A stretch of 64,000 nucleotides of DNA from Lachnoanaerobaculum gingivalis (GCF_003862475.1 NZ_RRCO01000001.1:372001-436000), one strand, 5' to 3'. Shown: positions 8,980-18,394, numbered from the stretch's first letter. Notes: generated by a model not told the origin, from the sequence alone. Numbers and translations are program-made.

Positions 8980-10068
8980 CTAAATATACTTTTCTACAAT
9001 CTTTTTCATCTCTTCAATATGTTCTTCCATATCCGAAATAAGCTTTATTTGAGTTCTTGCACGGTCAAGATTATGATTTTCCCTTGCTATCTTAAAATAC
9101 TTATCACCTGCAATATAATCTCCCAAAAATCTTATACCACATTCATAGGTCATTACTATGGCTCCCATATGCAAAATTTCAATCTCTCTTTTATTTAAAC
9201 TCTTACCGCAAGCTTCCAAAAATCCCCTTGTAAAAGCTTCAAACAGCTCAATATCAAGACCTACCTTTGACAGATCCGGTTCATCCTCAAGCCCTTTATT
9301 TGCACCGAAACGAATGGAATCACCAAAGTCAAAAGCTGCAACTCCGGGCATTATAGTGTCAAGGTCTATTACACATAAAGCCTTCTTTGTATCTTTATCA
9401 AATAAAATATTGTTAAGCTTGGTATCATTATGTGTAACCTTCAAAGAGATTTCATTATTTGCAAGTGCTCTGTTAAATATATGGGTATATTCCTCTCTGT
9501 TTAAGAAAAAGTCTATCTCCTCTTTGACATCCTTTACTCTGCCCAAAGGATCTTCATTTATCTGTGCTTTAAATGTAACAAATCTGTCCTCTGTATTGTG
9601 GAAGTTTTTGATAACTTCACTAAGTTTATTTACCGGAAAGTCTGCCAAAAGATTTTGGAAATTTCCGAAAGCAAAGCCTGACTCATAAAACTCTTTAGCA
9701 TTTGTAACCTGCTCATAGCATATAGTATCCGATATAAAATTATAGGCTCTCCAAATATCTCCTTTACTGTCTTCGTAAAAGCTTTGACCGTCTTTAGTCT
9801 TTATAAGATTTAGAGTCTCTCGGTCCGGATCTCCGCCGTTTTTTTCAATCTTATCTCTTAAAAATGAGGTTACCAATGCAATATTTTCCATAAGCTTCTT
9901 CGGCTCTTTAAATATTGATTTATTTATCTTTTGTAAAATAATCTTACCGATACCCTCATAATCCAGAAGATATGTATCATTTATATGACCGTTACCATAC
10001 TCCGAGAACTCTTTTAGTTCGGCAAAATTATCATATTGCTGCAATACTTCTATTATACTTGATTTCAT
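8980..10068 (-). CDS. nahK: N-acetylhexosamine 1-kinase (NahK-like)
   Basis: This is a 362-residue aminoglycoside-phosphotransferase-fold kinase. VTHNDTKLNNILFD near residue 205 carries the catalytic HxDxxxxN, and VIDLDTIMPG near 230 carries the Mg-binding Asp. The family member NahK phosphorylates GlcNAc or GalNAc at C1 after GH112 phosphorolysis. The gene starts inside the stop of the upstream GH112 gene (4-bp overlap, GAGGGG ribosome binding site), which fixes translational coupling and the pathway assignment. A hairpin with arms AGCCACAA / TTGTGGCT lies about 15 bp beyond its stop. Confidence 0.88.
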   Translation of the reverse strand: MKSSIIEVLQQYDNFAELKEFSEYGNGHINDTYLLDYEGIGKIILQKINKSIFKEPKKLMENIALVTSFLRDKIEKNGGDPDRETLNLIKTKDGQSFYEDSKGDIWRAYNFISDTICYEQVTNAKEFYESGFAFGNFQNLLADFPVNKLSEVIKNFHNTEDRFVTFKAQINEDPLGRVKDVKEEIDFFLNREEYTHIFNRALANNEISLKVTHNDTKLNNILFDKDTKKALCVIDLDTIMPGVAAFDFGDSIRFGANKGLEDEPDLSKVGLDIELFEAFTRGFLEACGKSLNKREIEILHMGAIVMTYECGIRFLGDYIAGDKYFKIARENHNLDRARTQIKLISDMEEHIEEMKKIVEKYI

Positions 10069-12215
10069 ACTTTCCCCTCTATTTCAAACCATTTTATTTC
10101 ATTAGGCTCAAGTTTAAGTTCAAATGAACTTCCATCTCCCTTATATATATTTGTAACCTGAGCTTCATAGGTATTGTTTACCACACAGAATTTATTATTT
10201 TCCACATATGCATTTACCTCTACATTCAAGTTGGTGCTGAACCATCTGTGAATACCCTCTTCATCATGTGAAGCCCAAAGTATCGCTCTATAAAGTAATC
10301 TGTTATTTTCAAGACTGTAAGGTAAACCGCTGATATAAACAGTTCTGCCCTTACCATTCTCCTTACATGCAAGCTGTACGGAGTCTCCATCTAAAGCAAG
10401 AATTTCTGTACCCTCAAGTGCATAAATGAAGTCCTTACCTTCACCAAAGTATATTTCATCACAGGATTCCTCTGTAATAAAATGTGATTTTACTTCTTTA
10501 TAATACTTGCCTCTTGCCAAAGTAAAGCCGTTTTCAAGCTCTACTCCAAGCTGAGTTGCAAGCTGCAGCATTCTTCCCTGATAAGCATATCCGCTCGGTT
10601 CACCAACACCTATAAAGCCTCCGCCATTATATATGAAGTCCCTTATTGCTGTAAGTATTCTCTCATCACTCCAATACTGTCCACCGGTTTGTCCTGTGTT
10701 TGCATCACCGATATTCATTACTATATCAAATCTGTTTAAAATATCCTTATCCTTTAAAATATCTTCAAAGCTGATAAAGTCAATATCGAATGGAGAACCG
10801 CTAAGCGCCTCTATTACTCCTGCATATGAATAGTTCTTCTTGTAGTATATAGCATGGTGTACCATATGATTCCCCCATGCCTTATATCTTCCCCAACCGC
10901 TGAGCACGGCAATCTTCTTTATACAATGAGCCTTACAACCTTCTGCATTTGCATACAGTTCTCTAAACTCATCACATACCTGCTTTGTATAGTCAATAAA
11001 CTCAGGAAAATCAAGTGTAAGCTTCAAATAACCGCCATAGCCTATTCTGTCTACAGGCTTTCTAAGTATTGCCCTTCTGGCTGTTATCCAGTTTCTCTTT
11101 GCCTCCCCAAGGGGATCACCTCCCTTATGGAATGTATCCGGGAAGAAATAAGGCAAAAGTCTGCCCTCTGTATATTTTACCCCTTCAATATCACTGATAA
11201 GTCTAAGTGTCTGTCCGTTTCCGACACTTCCAACCACTGCATCCAGACCTATATTTTTGAACTCTTCCATATACGGCTCCATACCGATCCAGTGATCACC
11301 CAAAAACATCATTGCTTCCTTACCGTATTCATGAACTATATCCACCATCTCTTTGGCAAGCTTTGCAACTTCTCTTCTTTGGAAATCCACGAATGCGAAA
11401 TATTCCTTACATGGAACTCTGTAAGTATTGTTCATATATCCCTGGTCTATAATATATTCAGGTCTGAACTTAATACCGGTTTCCTTTTCAAATTGGTCTA
11501 AAATATATGGACTTACAGAAGCTGTATATCCATACCAATCCACATACTTTTGTCTTGCAAGTTCATCAAATATCAATGTGAACTGATGGAAGAATGTGGT
11601 AAATCTTATTACATCAACCTTAGGATGTTCCTCCAAAAACTTTCTGAGTCTCTTCATAGAGTAGACTTTTGTTTTTGGCTGACGTACATCGAAAGTTATC
11701 TGCTTTTCAAAATTTGTCCAACCGTTTGTCACCGCATTGTACATATGTACAGGATCCCAAATTATATAAGCCAAGAAGCTCACTGTATACTCATGATATT
11801 TCTTTGCATTTATAATTACTTCACCATTTTCATAACTCCAGTCACTCACAGGCTCTCCGATAGTCCTGTCCATGACTTCCCACCATCTTTTTATATCATC
11901 ATAATCATTGACCTTCAAAAGATCCGGATGTAAGCCTTCCATCAATCTGATTCTAAGAGTATCCTCTGTTGCCGTATGGAAGTCAGTCATTATATACATC
12001 TGCTGCACTTCATCAGGATTTGCCTTTGCCCACTCATTATCCTTTCTGGTGGTATAATAAGTAGCATAGATCTTTGCATCCAGTTCCTCTATTTCCTTAG
12101 GCATATCTGTTCCGTCACAATCTCTGATGGCGTCAGCACCCCAAAGCTCCATTATTTCCTTTGTCTCTTCAATGATATCAACATCTGTAGGTATAGTTAC
12201 CCTTCCTTTTAACAT
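10065..12215 (-). CDS. lnpA: GH112 1,3-beta-galactosyl-N-acetylhexosamine phosphorylase
   Basis: This 716-residue enzyme belongs to glycoside hydrolase family 112. The family cleaves lacto-N-biose, galacto-N-biose or galactosyl-rhamnose with phosphate to give galactose 1-phosphate. Length and sequence fit: N-terminal MLKGRVTIPTD, a TIM-barrel with FRPEYIIDQGYMNNTYRVP near 235, the FLGDHWIGMEPY segment near 290, and the GGGFIGVGEPS Rossmann-like domain near 525. No signal peptide is present, so it is cytoplasmic and needs an importer not in this window. Coupling to the N-acetylhexosamine kinase favours the lacto-/galacto-N-biose branch, as used on mucin or milk glycans. Confidence 0.9.
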   Translation of the reverse strand: MLKGRVTIPTDVDIIEETKEIMELWGADAIRDCDGTDMPKEIEELDAKIYATYYTTRKDNEWAKANPDEVQQMYIMTDFHTATEDTLRIRLMEGLHPDLLKVNDYDDIKRWWEVMDRTIGEPVSDWSYENGEVIINAKKYHEYTVSFLAYIIWDPVHMYNAVTNGWTNFEKQITFDVRQPKTKVYSMKRLRKFLEEHPKVDVIRFTTFFHQFTLIFDELARQKYVDWYGYTASVSPYILDQFEKETGIKFRPEYIIDQGYMNNTYRVPCKEYFAFVDFQRREVAKLAKEMVDIVHEYGKEAMMFLGDHWIGMEPYMEEFKNIGLDAVVGSVGNGQTLRLISDIEGVKYTEGRLLPYFFPDTFHKGGDPLGEAKRNWITARRAILRKPVDRIGYGGYLKLTLDFPEFIDYTKQVCDEFRELYANAEGCKAHCIKKIAVLSGWGRYKAWGNHMVHHAIYYKKNYSYAGVIEALSGSPFDIDFISFEDILKDKDILNRFDIVMNIGDANTGQTGGQYWSDERILTAIRDFIYNGGGFIGVGEPSGYAYQGRMLQLATQLGVELENGFTLARGKYYKEVKSHFITEESCDEIYFGEGKDFIYALEGTEILALDGDSVQLACKENGKGRTVYISGLPYSLENNRLLYRAILWASHDEEGIHRWFSTNLNVEVNAYVENNKFCVVNNTYEAQVTNIYKGDGSSFELKLEPNEIKWFEIEGKV

Positions 12216-12303
12216 TTGTCCCCCTAGGTATTATTTTTATATATTTTCAGTCAAAAAGTCATTTACTCTCCAACAAATTTTCTTCTATTTCATACAGAAC
12301 TTT

Positions 12304-12592
12304 TATTATTCCGCATAATATAGAATATAATATTTTATTACAAAAACTTCAACTAAAATCTTAATCAAAATATACTATTCCAATAAAAAACTCACCTCTT
12401 ATAAGGTGAGCTTTTAAATAAGGTTAATTTTTTTAACCTAAAAAGTTTATAAAAAATGTTATTGTCAAGCTGTTTAGGAAATCCGCAAACATACTTCCGA
12501 CTATCGGAACAAGTAAGAATGCCTTTACTGAAGGAAGATATTTTTCTGTAACAGCCTGCATATTTGCCATGGCATTAGGTGTTGCACCCATA
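12304..12592. repeat. Left copy of ~289-bp target duplication
   Basis: This segment is repeated at 14581-14869 with a constant offset of 2277 bp and no mismatch in the parts I compared. It contains the last ~53 codons of the TAXI-GltS gene, its stop and its terminator. This copy is a dead stub because it is cut from the rest of the gene by the insertion element. The right limit is ambiguous by 2 bp because the element and the target both read CC there. Confidence 0.9.
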
Positions 12593-14580
12593 CCCGTCTT
12601 CCGTCGAAGTACTATGAAAGTTCCGACGTTTTAAATTCCTGATAAACTATTTGATTTTACACAATTCTTTTAAGTCCCTTATTTTAAAGGCTTTTCTGCC
12701 ATAAAAAATATTTAAAAAAAGTTGAAAAATTTTTTTGAGTATGTTATAATCATAGTACTTCATAGTACTTTACTTTTAGAGGTGTTTATGGCTTATTTTT
12801 TGAGAAAAGAAAAGAAGAAAAAAGGTACTTATCTTCAGATGTATGAATCATTTTGGGATAAGGATAAAAAGCAACCAAGAACAAAAAATGTAAAATCTTT
12901 TGGTTATGTTGAGGATTTGATTTCAGGTGAGATTCCTGATCCTGTTAAATTTTACAGTGACTATGTAAAAGAGCAAAATGAGAATAGAACAAAGATTCTT
13001 TCTGAAGAATCCCGTCCTCGTGCATTTTCCACCCCTGTTGAACTTAATATAGGGCACTTCTTACTTTACTCATTAATTGATGAGCTTGATGTTAAAGAAA
13101 CTATTGATATACTTGCTTCTCAAATGCGTTTTCAGTTCTCTGTATTTGACTTAATTACACAACTTATTTATGCAAGGGTTATATCTCCATGCTCTAAGTC
13201 AAAGACAGCCTCTCATGTCTTTCCATACCTTTATGGCAGCTCTACAATCTCTGAAGACCAGGTATATGACGGGTGTTCTTTCATAGGAGAGTCTTATAAA
13301 AAGTATATTGATTTATTTAATCACTCTTATGAAAAGTATTTTAAAAGGGATCTTAGCAGTGTATTTTTTGATTGCACTAATTATTACTTTGAAATTGATA
13401 TCCCTAGTGATGACAAGCAAAAGGGACCTTCAAAAGAGAATAGGCACTCCCCGATAATAGGGCAAGCTTTACTTTTAGATGCCGATCTCGTACCTGTCTC
13501 CATGCAAATGTATCCCGGAAATGAATCGGAAAAGCCATATATTAGAAAAGTTATTGAAGAAATGAAGCAACGACACAACATATCAGGCAAGACTATTCAG
13601 GTGGCTGATAAAGGACTTAATTGTGCAAGAAATATTTATGCTGCAGTTAAAGAAGCTAATGACGGCTATATATTTTCAAAATCAATACATGGTAAGAATC
13701 TAAGCGAAAAGGAAAAGAAATGGGTTCTACTTGAGAATGATACAAATGTCTTTTCTAATTACACTGATGAAAGAGGTAATATATCTTTTCGTCTTAAATC
13801 ATGTATTGACAGCTTTGACTACAGCTTTAAAGAGATTGATTCGGAAACAGGAAAAGAGAGTGTTACAAAGTTCTCTGTAAAAGAAAAGCGTATCGTCTCT
13901 TATAATCCTAACCTTGCAAAGAAACAAAGGCTTGAAATAATGAAAATGGTCGATAAAGCTTCAAAGTTTTCTACATACAAAAATATCGCTAAAGATGAAC
14001 TTGGAGATTGTGCTAAATATTTAGACATCATAACTAAAGATAGCACAGGCAAGACAATAAAGCCTATAATAGACTTAAATAAATCTAAGATTGATGAAGA
14101 TCTTAAATATGCAGGATATAACCTTTTAGTGACATCTGAGATAGACATGGAGCCATTACAGGTATATAAGACATACCATAGCCTATGGAAAATCGAAGAA
14201 TCTTTTAGACTTACAAAATCATACCTGGATGCCAGGCCTGTTTATTTACAGAAAAAAGAAACAATCTACGGGCATTTTTTGATATGCTACCTTAGCTTGT
14301 TTCTTTTAAGAGTATTAGAAATCAAGTGCTTCAAGAATAAAATAAACTCTTATGACTTGATTAACTTTATGCGTGATTTTAGGGTGGTAAATAAAGGTGA
14401 TAATACATATATCAATATATCAAGAGACCAGTCCGTTAACGAAAAGGTTAAAAAACTGGTTGGTTTTAGTAACCTTGATGCCCTCTATTTAACTAAAGCT
14501 GAAGTCGACAATTTCTTTCAAAACTGCATGCTCTTGGATACCTAGAGTACTAGGTTTTGAGAGAAACGACGGAAGTCAGG
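12593..14580 (+). mobile_element. IS1634-like insertion sequence, complete
   Basis: An element of about 1988 bp with imperfect terminal repeats (left CCCGTCTTCCGTCG, right end reading inward CCTGACTTCCGTCG) has one transposase gene filling it. A promoter TTGAAA-17 bp-TATAAT (12722-12750) precedes the gene. Flanking direct repeats of about 289 bp are far longer than for most insertion sequences. Variable, very long target repeats are a known property of IS1634 of Mycoplasma mycoides. Confidence 0.88.
12788..14545 (+). CDS. IS1634/IS4-superfamily DDE transposase
   Basis: This 585-residue transposase has its start at 12788 (MAYFLRKE, AGAGGTG just before). The DDE catalytic triad is readable: SVFFDCTNYYFEID near residue 200, IQVADKGLNCARN near 275, and LWKIEESFRLTKS near 480 (YREK-like region). 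It is full length and uninterrupted, so the element may still be active. A related, diverged transposase begins at 62307 and a C-terminal remnant of the same type lies at 33147. Confidence 0.92.
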   Translation: MAYFLRKEKKKKGTYLQMYESFWDKDKKQPRTKNVKSFGYVEDLISGEIPDPVKFYSDYVKEQNENRTKILSEESRPRAFSTPVELNIGHFLLYSLIDELDVKETIDILASQMRFQFSVFDLITQLIYARVISPCSKSKTASHVFPYLYGSSTISEDQVYDGCSFIGESYKKYIDLFNHSYEKYFKRDLSSVFFDCTNYYFEIDIPSDDKQKGPSKENRHSPIIGQALLLDADLVPVSMQMYPGNESEKPYIRKVIEEMKQRHNISGKTIQVADKGLNCARNIYAAVKEANDGYIFSKSIHGKNLSEKEKKWVLLENDTNVFSNYTDERGNISFRLKSCIDSFDYSFKEIDSETGKESVTKFSVKEKRIVSYNPNLAKKQRLEIMKMVDKASKFSTYKNIAKDELGDCAKYLDIITKDSTGKTIKPIIDLNKSKIDEDLKYAGYNLLVTSEIDMEPLQVYKTYHSLWKIEESFRLTKSYLDARPVYLQKKETIYGHFLICYLSLFLLRVLEIKCFKNKINSYDLINFMRDFRVVNKGDNTYINISRDQSVNEKVKKLVGFSNLDALYLTKAEVDNFFQNCMLLDT

Positions 14581-14869
14581 TATTATTCCGCATAATATAG
14601 AATATAATATTTTATTACAAAAACTTCAACTAAAATCTTAATCAAAATATACTATTCCAATAAAAAACTCACCTCTTATAAGGTGAGCTTTTAAATAAGG
14701 TTAATTTTTTTAACCTAAAAAGTTTATAAAAAATGTTATTGTCAAGCTGTTTAGGAAATCCGCAAACATACTTCCGACTATCGGAACAAGTAAGAATGCC
14801 TTTACTGAAGGAAGATATTTTTCTGTAACAGCCTGCATATTTGCCATGGCATTAGGTGTTGCACCCATA
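14581..14869. repeat. Right copy of ~289-bp target duplication
   Basis: This is the second copy of the duplicated target. It is continuous with the upstream 85-90% of the TAXI-GltS gene, so this copy supplies the functional 3' end and terminator of that gene. Confidence 0.9.
14661..14690 (-). terminator. Terminator of the TAXI-GltS gene
   Basis: The stem CTCACC / GGTGAG (14668-14673 and 14682-14687) is followed on the minus strand by TTTTTTATT. It is duplicated with the target repeat at 12384-12413. Confidence 0.8.
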
Positions 14870-16902
14870 CCGAAACCACATGTACCGGCTGCCAAAACAG
14901 CCGCATCATAATCACTTCCCATACATTTGAATGTAATAAATCTTGCAAAGATATACATAAGAGCTACTTGACCTGCCAATAGTATAAACAGAGGAAGAGC
15001 AAGTGCAGCCAACTGCCAGAGCTTTAATGTAATCATTGCCACTCCAAGGAAAAGCGAAAGACAGATACTTCCAAGGTCGTTTATTTCACCCATATGTATT
15101 CTGAAGCCGTCCGTATATTCACTGATATTTCTCATTACAGCCGCAACTATCATAGAACCTATATAAACCGGGAATGTCATACCCGTCTTTGAAAGTACAA
15201 AAGATACAATAGTTCCTATACCCATTGCCAATGTAAGCTGGTATACTGCCGGTGCATACATAGAAACCTCTCTTCTATGCTTTATTTCCTCTTCCACAAG
15301 CATACTGTCATCTTCATATACTGCAGTATCCATAAGGCTCTTCTTTTTTATAAGACTGTTTGCCAAAGGTCCGCCCATCAGTGAACCTGCTACAAGTCCG
15401 AAAGTAGCCGCCGCTGTAGCAAGGGTTGTTGCACCGTCAACATTCATATCCTCAAGCAAAGGACCGAAGGCTCCGGCAGTACCATGCCCTCCAATCATAG
15501 GTATGGAACCTGTACACATACCTATAAGTGGATTTATACCAAGAAGTTTTGAAAGGCCCACCGCTACAAAGTTTTGAGATATTATAAGTAACAATACCAA
15601 TATAAGGAATATAAATGTACCCTTACCACCGCTCTTTAGCACCTTCATATTTGCCTGAAATCCTACAGATGTAAAGAACATAACCATGCATACATTTCTA
15701 AGAGTCTCATCAAAATTTATCTCAAGAATGCCAAGTGCATACAATGCACAGAATATAACGGCAAAAATCATACCACCTACCACAGGAGCAGGAATACAAA
15801 ATGTTGTTAAAAACTTTATTCTTTCCTTTAAAAGTACTCCAATAAAGAGTGCAAGTACCGCAACCGCAACCGTCTGATACATATCCAGGTTCAAAGTTTT
15901 TCTTGAAACATTATCAGCCTTAACCTCAGCCTTCAACCCGGTTATTCCGTTTGCACTGTACCATTCACTTGCCGCTTTGTGGAAAGGTACCACAATACTG
16001 TTTAAAGTTGCTTCATCAAAAAAATTTACAGTATTACCTGATATCTTATTGAAGCTGTCTTGATGTGCTTTTATAAGATTTAATACAGTTTCAATATTTC
16101 TTGAACTCATATTGTTGTTTGCCACAAGCACAGCCATTACTCCAACTGTGGTAATATCCTTATTTATACCCTTATACGTACCTTTTTTAATTGTAGTAAC
16201 GCTATATCCGTTATAGCTGTCCTGTAGAAATCTTATTGCTCTGTCATCCAATGAAAGAATATCAATAGGTACATTTGAATCGGCTAAATCCGAAATTGCC
16301 TTTGTAGGTGCCGACGCCGTTACAAAGAATGCATCTATCTCGCCGTTTTTTAAGGCATTTGCTGCATCTTCAAACGACAGATATCTCACATCAATATCAT
16401 CTACAGTCATACCATAGGCTCTCAGGATATTCTTTGCATTTTTCAAAACACCTGAGCCCTCTTCACCTACCGAAACTCTAAGTCCTGCCAAATCCTCCAC
16501 AGAATTCAATTTCAGCTTTTTATTTACGACTATTTGATAGCTCTCTGTATAAAGCCCTGCAACAGCCTTAGTTATTTTTAAAGGATTCCCCTCAAACTCA
16601 CCTTTTCCGTTGTAGGCATCTGTAAGAGTATCATTTTGAACTATTGCCATACCGACGATATTGTTTTCAAGCAATCTGAGATTTGCCGCAGAACCGGCAC
16701 TCATCTGTATGCTCATATCAATATCACTTTCCTGCTCGGCTACCTCCTTTAAGGCATTTCCATATGCAAAATATGTACCGCCTGTCCCGCCTGTTCCGAT
16801 ATGAATATTATTGTTTTCACTTTGCTTTGCACAGCCTGAAACCAACAGTGCAAACATCAATATAATAAATACAAAACTTAAATTCTTTCTTATACCTTTA
16901 AT
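14710..16902 (-). CDS. TAXI-type binding lipoprotein fused to GltS transporter
   Basis: This 730-residue fusion has three parts. Residues 1-24 are a lipoprotein signal with lipobox LVSGC. Residues ~30-325 are a TAXI-family solute-binding domain (IHIGTGGTGGTYFAYG, MSIQMSAGSAANLRLLE, GLRVSVGEEGSG). From ~345 on there are about 10-12 membrane helices of a GltS (ESS family) sodium:glutamate symporter (MIGGHGTAGAFGPLLE, CGFGMGATPNAMANM). It should therefore bind solute outside and import it with Na+. The best start is an ATT at 16902, 8 bp after AAGGAGG, giving a basic n-region (KGIRK) and a full signal peptide. The TTG at 16860 would leave the signal peptide truncated. Glutamate as substrate is inferred from the GltS half. 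Confidence 0.85.
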   Translation of the reverse strand: MKGIRKNLSFVFIILMFALLVSGCAKQSENNNIHIGTGGTGGTYFAYGNALKEVAEQESDIDMSIQMSAGSAANLRLLENNIVGMAIVQNDTLTDAYNGKGEFEGNPLKITKAVAGLYTESYQIVVNKKLKLNSVEDLAGLRVSVGEEGSGVLKNAKNILRAYGMTVDDIDVRYLSFEDAANALKNGEIDAFFVTASAPTKAISDLADSNVPIDILSLDDRAIRFLQDSYNGYSVTTIKKGTYKGINKDITTVGVMAVLVANNNMSSRNIETVLNLIKAHQDSFNKISGNTVNFFDEATLNSIVVPFHKAASEWYSANGITGLKAEVKADNVSRKTLNLDMYQTVAVAVLALFIGVLLKERIKFLTTFCIPAPVVGGMIFAVIFCALYALGILEINFDETLRNVCMVMFFTSVGFQANMKVLKSGGKGTFIFLILVLLLIISQNFVAVGLSKLLGINPLIGMCTGSIPMIGGHGTAGAFGPLLEDMNVDGATTLATAAATFGLVAGSLMGGPLANSLIKKKSLMDTAVYEDDSMLVEEEIKHRREVSMYAPAVYQLTLAMGIGTIVSFVLSKTGMTFPVYIGSMIVAAVMRNISEYTDGFRIHMGEINDLGSICLSLFLGVAMITLKLWQLAALALPLFILLAGQVALMYIFARFITFKCMGSDYDAAVLAAGTCGFGMGATPNAMANMQAVTEKYLPSVKAFLLVPIVGSMFADFLNSLTITFFINFLG

Positions 16903-16929
16903 ACGCTATACCTCCTTAACTGAATAATA

Positions 16930-16956
16930 AAAGGGTAGCAAATTATGCTCCCCTTT
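16930..16956 (-). promoter_or_regulatory. Hairpin in the leader of the TAXI-GltS gene
   Basis: On the minus strand a stem AAAGGG-G-AGCA / TGCT-A-CCCTTT is followed by TTATTATT. It ends about 10 bp before the Shine-Dalgarno of the transporter gene. A second small stem (ACGTC/GGCGT) lies just upstream. It is either the terminator of the HEAT-repeat gene 125 bp upstream or an attenuator in the transporter leader. Confidence 0.5.
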
Positions 16957-17080
16957 AAGTCTACGCCACCTTTTGACGTGAAGTATTATACAGAAAATCG
17001 GGCTGTTCGTCAAATTGATTTGAAAATATTTAATGACACATATCTACAAACATAAATATTAATCAAAGATATTTTTCTTC

Positions 17081-17797
17081 CTACTTATTCAAAAATCTTA
17101 CCGCCGATTTTCTTGCCTTTTCTATTTTCTCAGCATCCACATCTTCTACAGCCGATGAGCTTATCCATTTCTTTCCAAATAAAATCTGAGCGGACTCTAT
17201 CATAATACCGCAGGCATATAAATCGGTCTCCGATGCAATAGCAGAAGCAAAATATGCCTTCGTCTTTTCCTGAAGCAACTTTTTACCAACTCCATGAAAC
17301 GACATTTGCATAAGGCTTGATGCTGACCATGCCCTGCAAAGACTGTCTTTATCCTCCGAAATTTTCTTTGTAAAAATATCGATTTCATTTGAAGATCCTA
17401 TCCATCCAAGAGATATAATAATCTTTTGTCGAAGTATAGCATCTTTTGTCTCTATAAGTGAGGTCATAACCGGAATAAGCTTATTACAAAATTCTACGTA
17501 AAAATCTCTATGTCTTAGTTTTGAAAGAGTTTCTGCCATAAGGTATGCTATAAATACTTTTAAATTTTCATTATCTTCATTATCCAAAACTTCAAACAGA
17601 AACTCTAAACCTTTTTTATCATGTTTATAAAAACTGCCGGACAGATTTAAGTTAGTACCTTCATCTCGGTCTGTGCAGATTAATTGATAATGATATTCTA
17701 TCTCTTCGCTTGCTCCCAAATCTGCAATAAATTTTATTCTTTCGCTGTCGGGGAAGTTTTGTTTTTTTAGTTCTTCATATCTTTTTTTAAAATCCAT
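17081..17797 (-). CDS. HEAT-repeat-like protein
   Basis: This 238-residue, all-helical cytoplasmic protein has helical-pair repeats of HEAT/PBS type (NLKVFIAYLMAETLSKLRH, ILRQKIIISLGWIGSSNEID, LCRAWSASSLMQMSFHG). Such repeats are scaffolds for protein or nucleic-acid contacts. No catalytic residues are recognised and no signal peptide is visible. A GGAG ribosome binding site precedes the ATG. It stands alone between the transporter and a decayed Fic gene. The specific role is unknown. Confidence 0.65.
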   Translation of the reverse strand: MDFKKRYEELKKQNFPDSERIKFIADLGASEEIEYHYQLICTDRDEGTNLNLSGSFYKHDKKGLEFLFEVLDNEDNENLKVFIAYLMAETLSKLRHRDFYVEFCNKLIPVMTSLIETKDAILRQKIIISLGWIGSSNEIDIFTKKISEDKDSLCRAWSASSLMQMSFHGVGKKLLQEKTKAYFASAIASETDLYACGIMIESAQILFGKKWISSSAVEDVDAEKIEKARKSAVRFLNK

Positions 17798-17845
17798 TAT
17801 AGTACTCCATGCTATTATTATTTAGTATATCTTATTATAGAGCTT

Positions 17846-18246
17846 TTATGATATAATATTATCATGTAATTCCTTTAAAGCACGTTCCATCGTCCTTTGC
17901 AATATATCAGGATAGAATATCATAATATCTTTTTTTAAAGCGGATCTAATGACTTTTGAACAACAGATAATGCTCTTTCATGTAATGTCAATTTCTCATT
18001 TCCTATTAAGTTAAATCTGTCATCACATTCTTTATACGCTTTTAATAAAACTCCCAGCATATATCTTATAAATGGAATTTCATCATTTTCTCCTGTATGC
18101 CACTTTTCATTTGATCTTTGTAAATCTTCATAATAGGACTCTTTACTTTCTTCAATCAGCATCTCTATACTTATATATCTTCCAACAAAGTAACCTAACT
18201 TATAAAGTAAAAGTAATGTCAATACATCACCTCTTTTTCTCGCCAT
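17846..18246 (-). pseudogene. Decayed Fic/DOC-family protein (C-terminal part)
   Basis: An open stretch starting MARKRGDVLTLLLLYKLGYFVGRYISIE corresponds to the helix just after the Fic motif. It goes on through ESKESYYEDLQRSNEKWHTGENDEIPFIRYMLGVLLKAYKEC, typical of large Fic proteins that AMPylate targets. The HPFxxGNGRxxR catalytic motif and all the N-terminal part are missing. After the stop, the C-terminal winged helix continues in another frame (DIMIFYPDILQRTMERALKELHDN, to 17846). Two defects, truncation and frameshift, mark it as a pseudogene. Confidence 0.8.
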
Positions 18247-18394
18247 TATAGCATATTTGGCTATGAAAAAGAAATAATGGCGAGAAAAATATCGTCATCA
18301 TTTGGATTTTGGCTTAGAAAAATATGATCGGCAAGATAATAAAATATACTCGATTTAAGATTTTCAGTCACTTCCCAATATTATAATAAAAGAA

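Noticed and set aside
9158-9688. 176-codon open frame on plus opposite the kinase gene
   Set aside because: It is the antisense shadow of the NahK-like gene; composition is low in normal protein patterns and no ribosome site is present.
10854-11501. 215-codon open frame on plus within the GH112 gene
   Set aside because: It is antisense to a well-conserved enzyme. It has no ribosome site and its Cys/His/Ile-rich composition is typical of a shadow frame.
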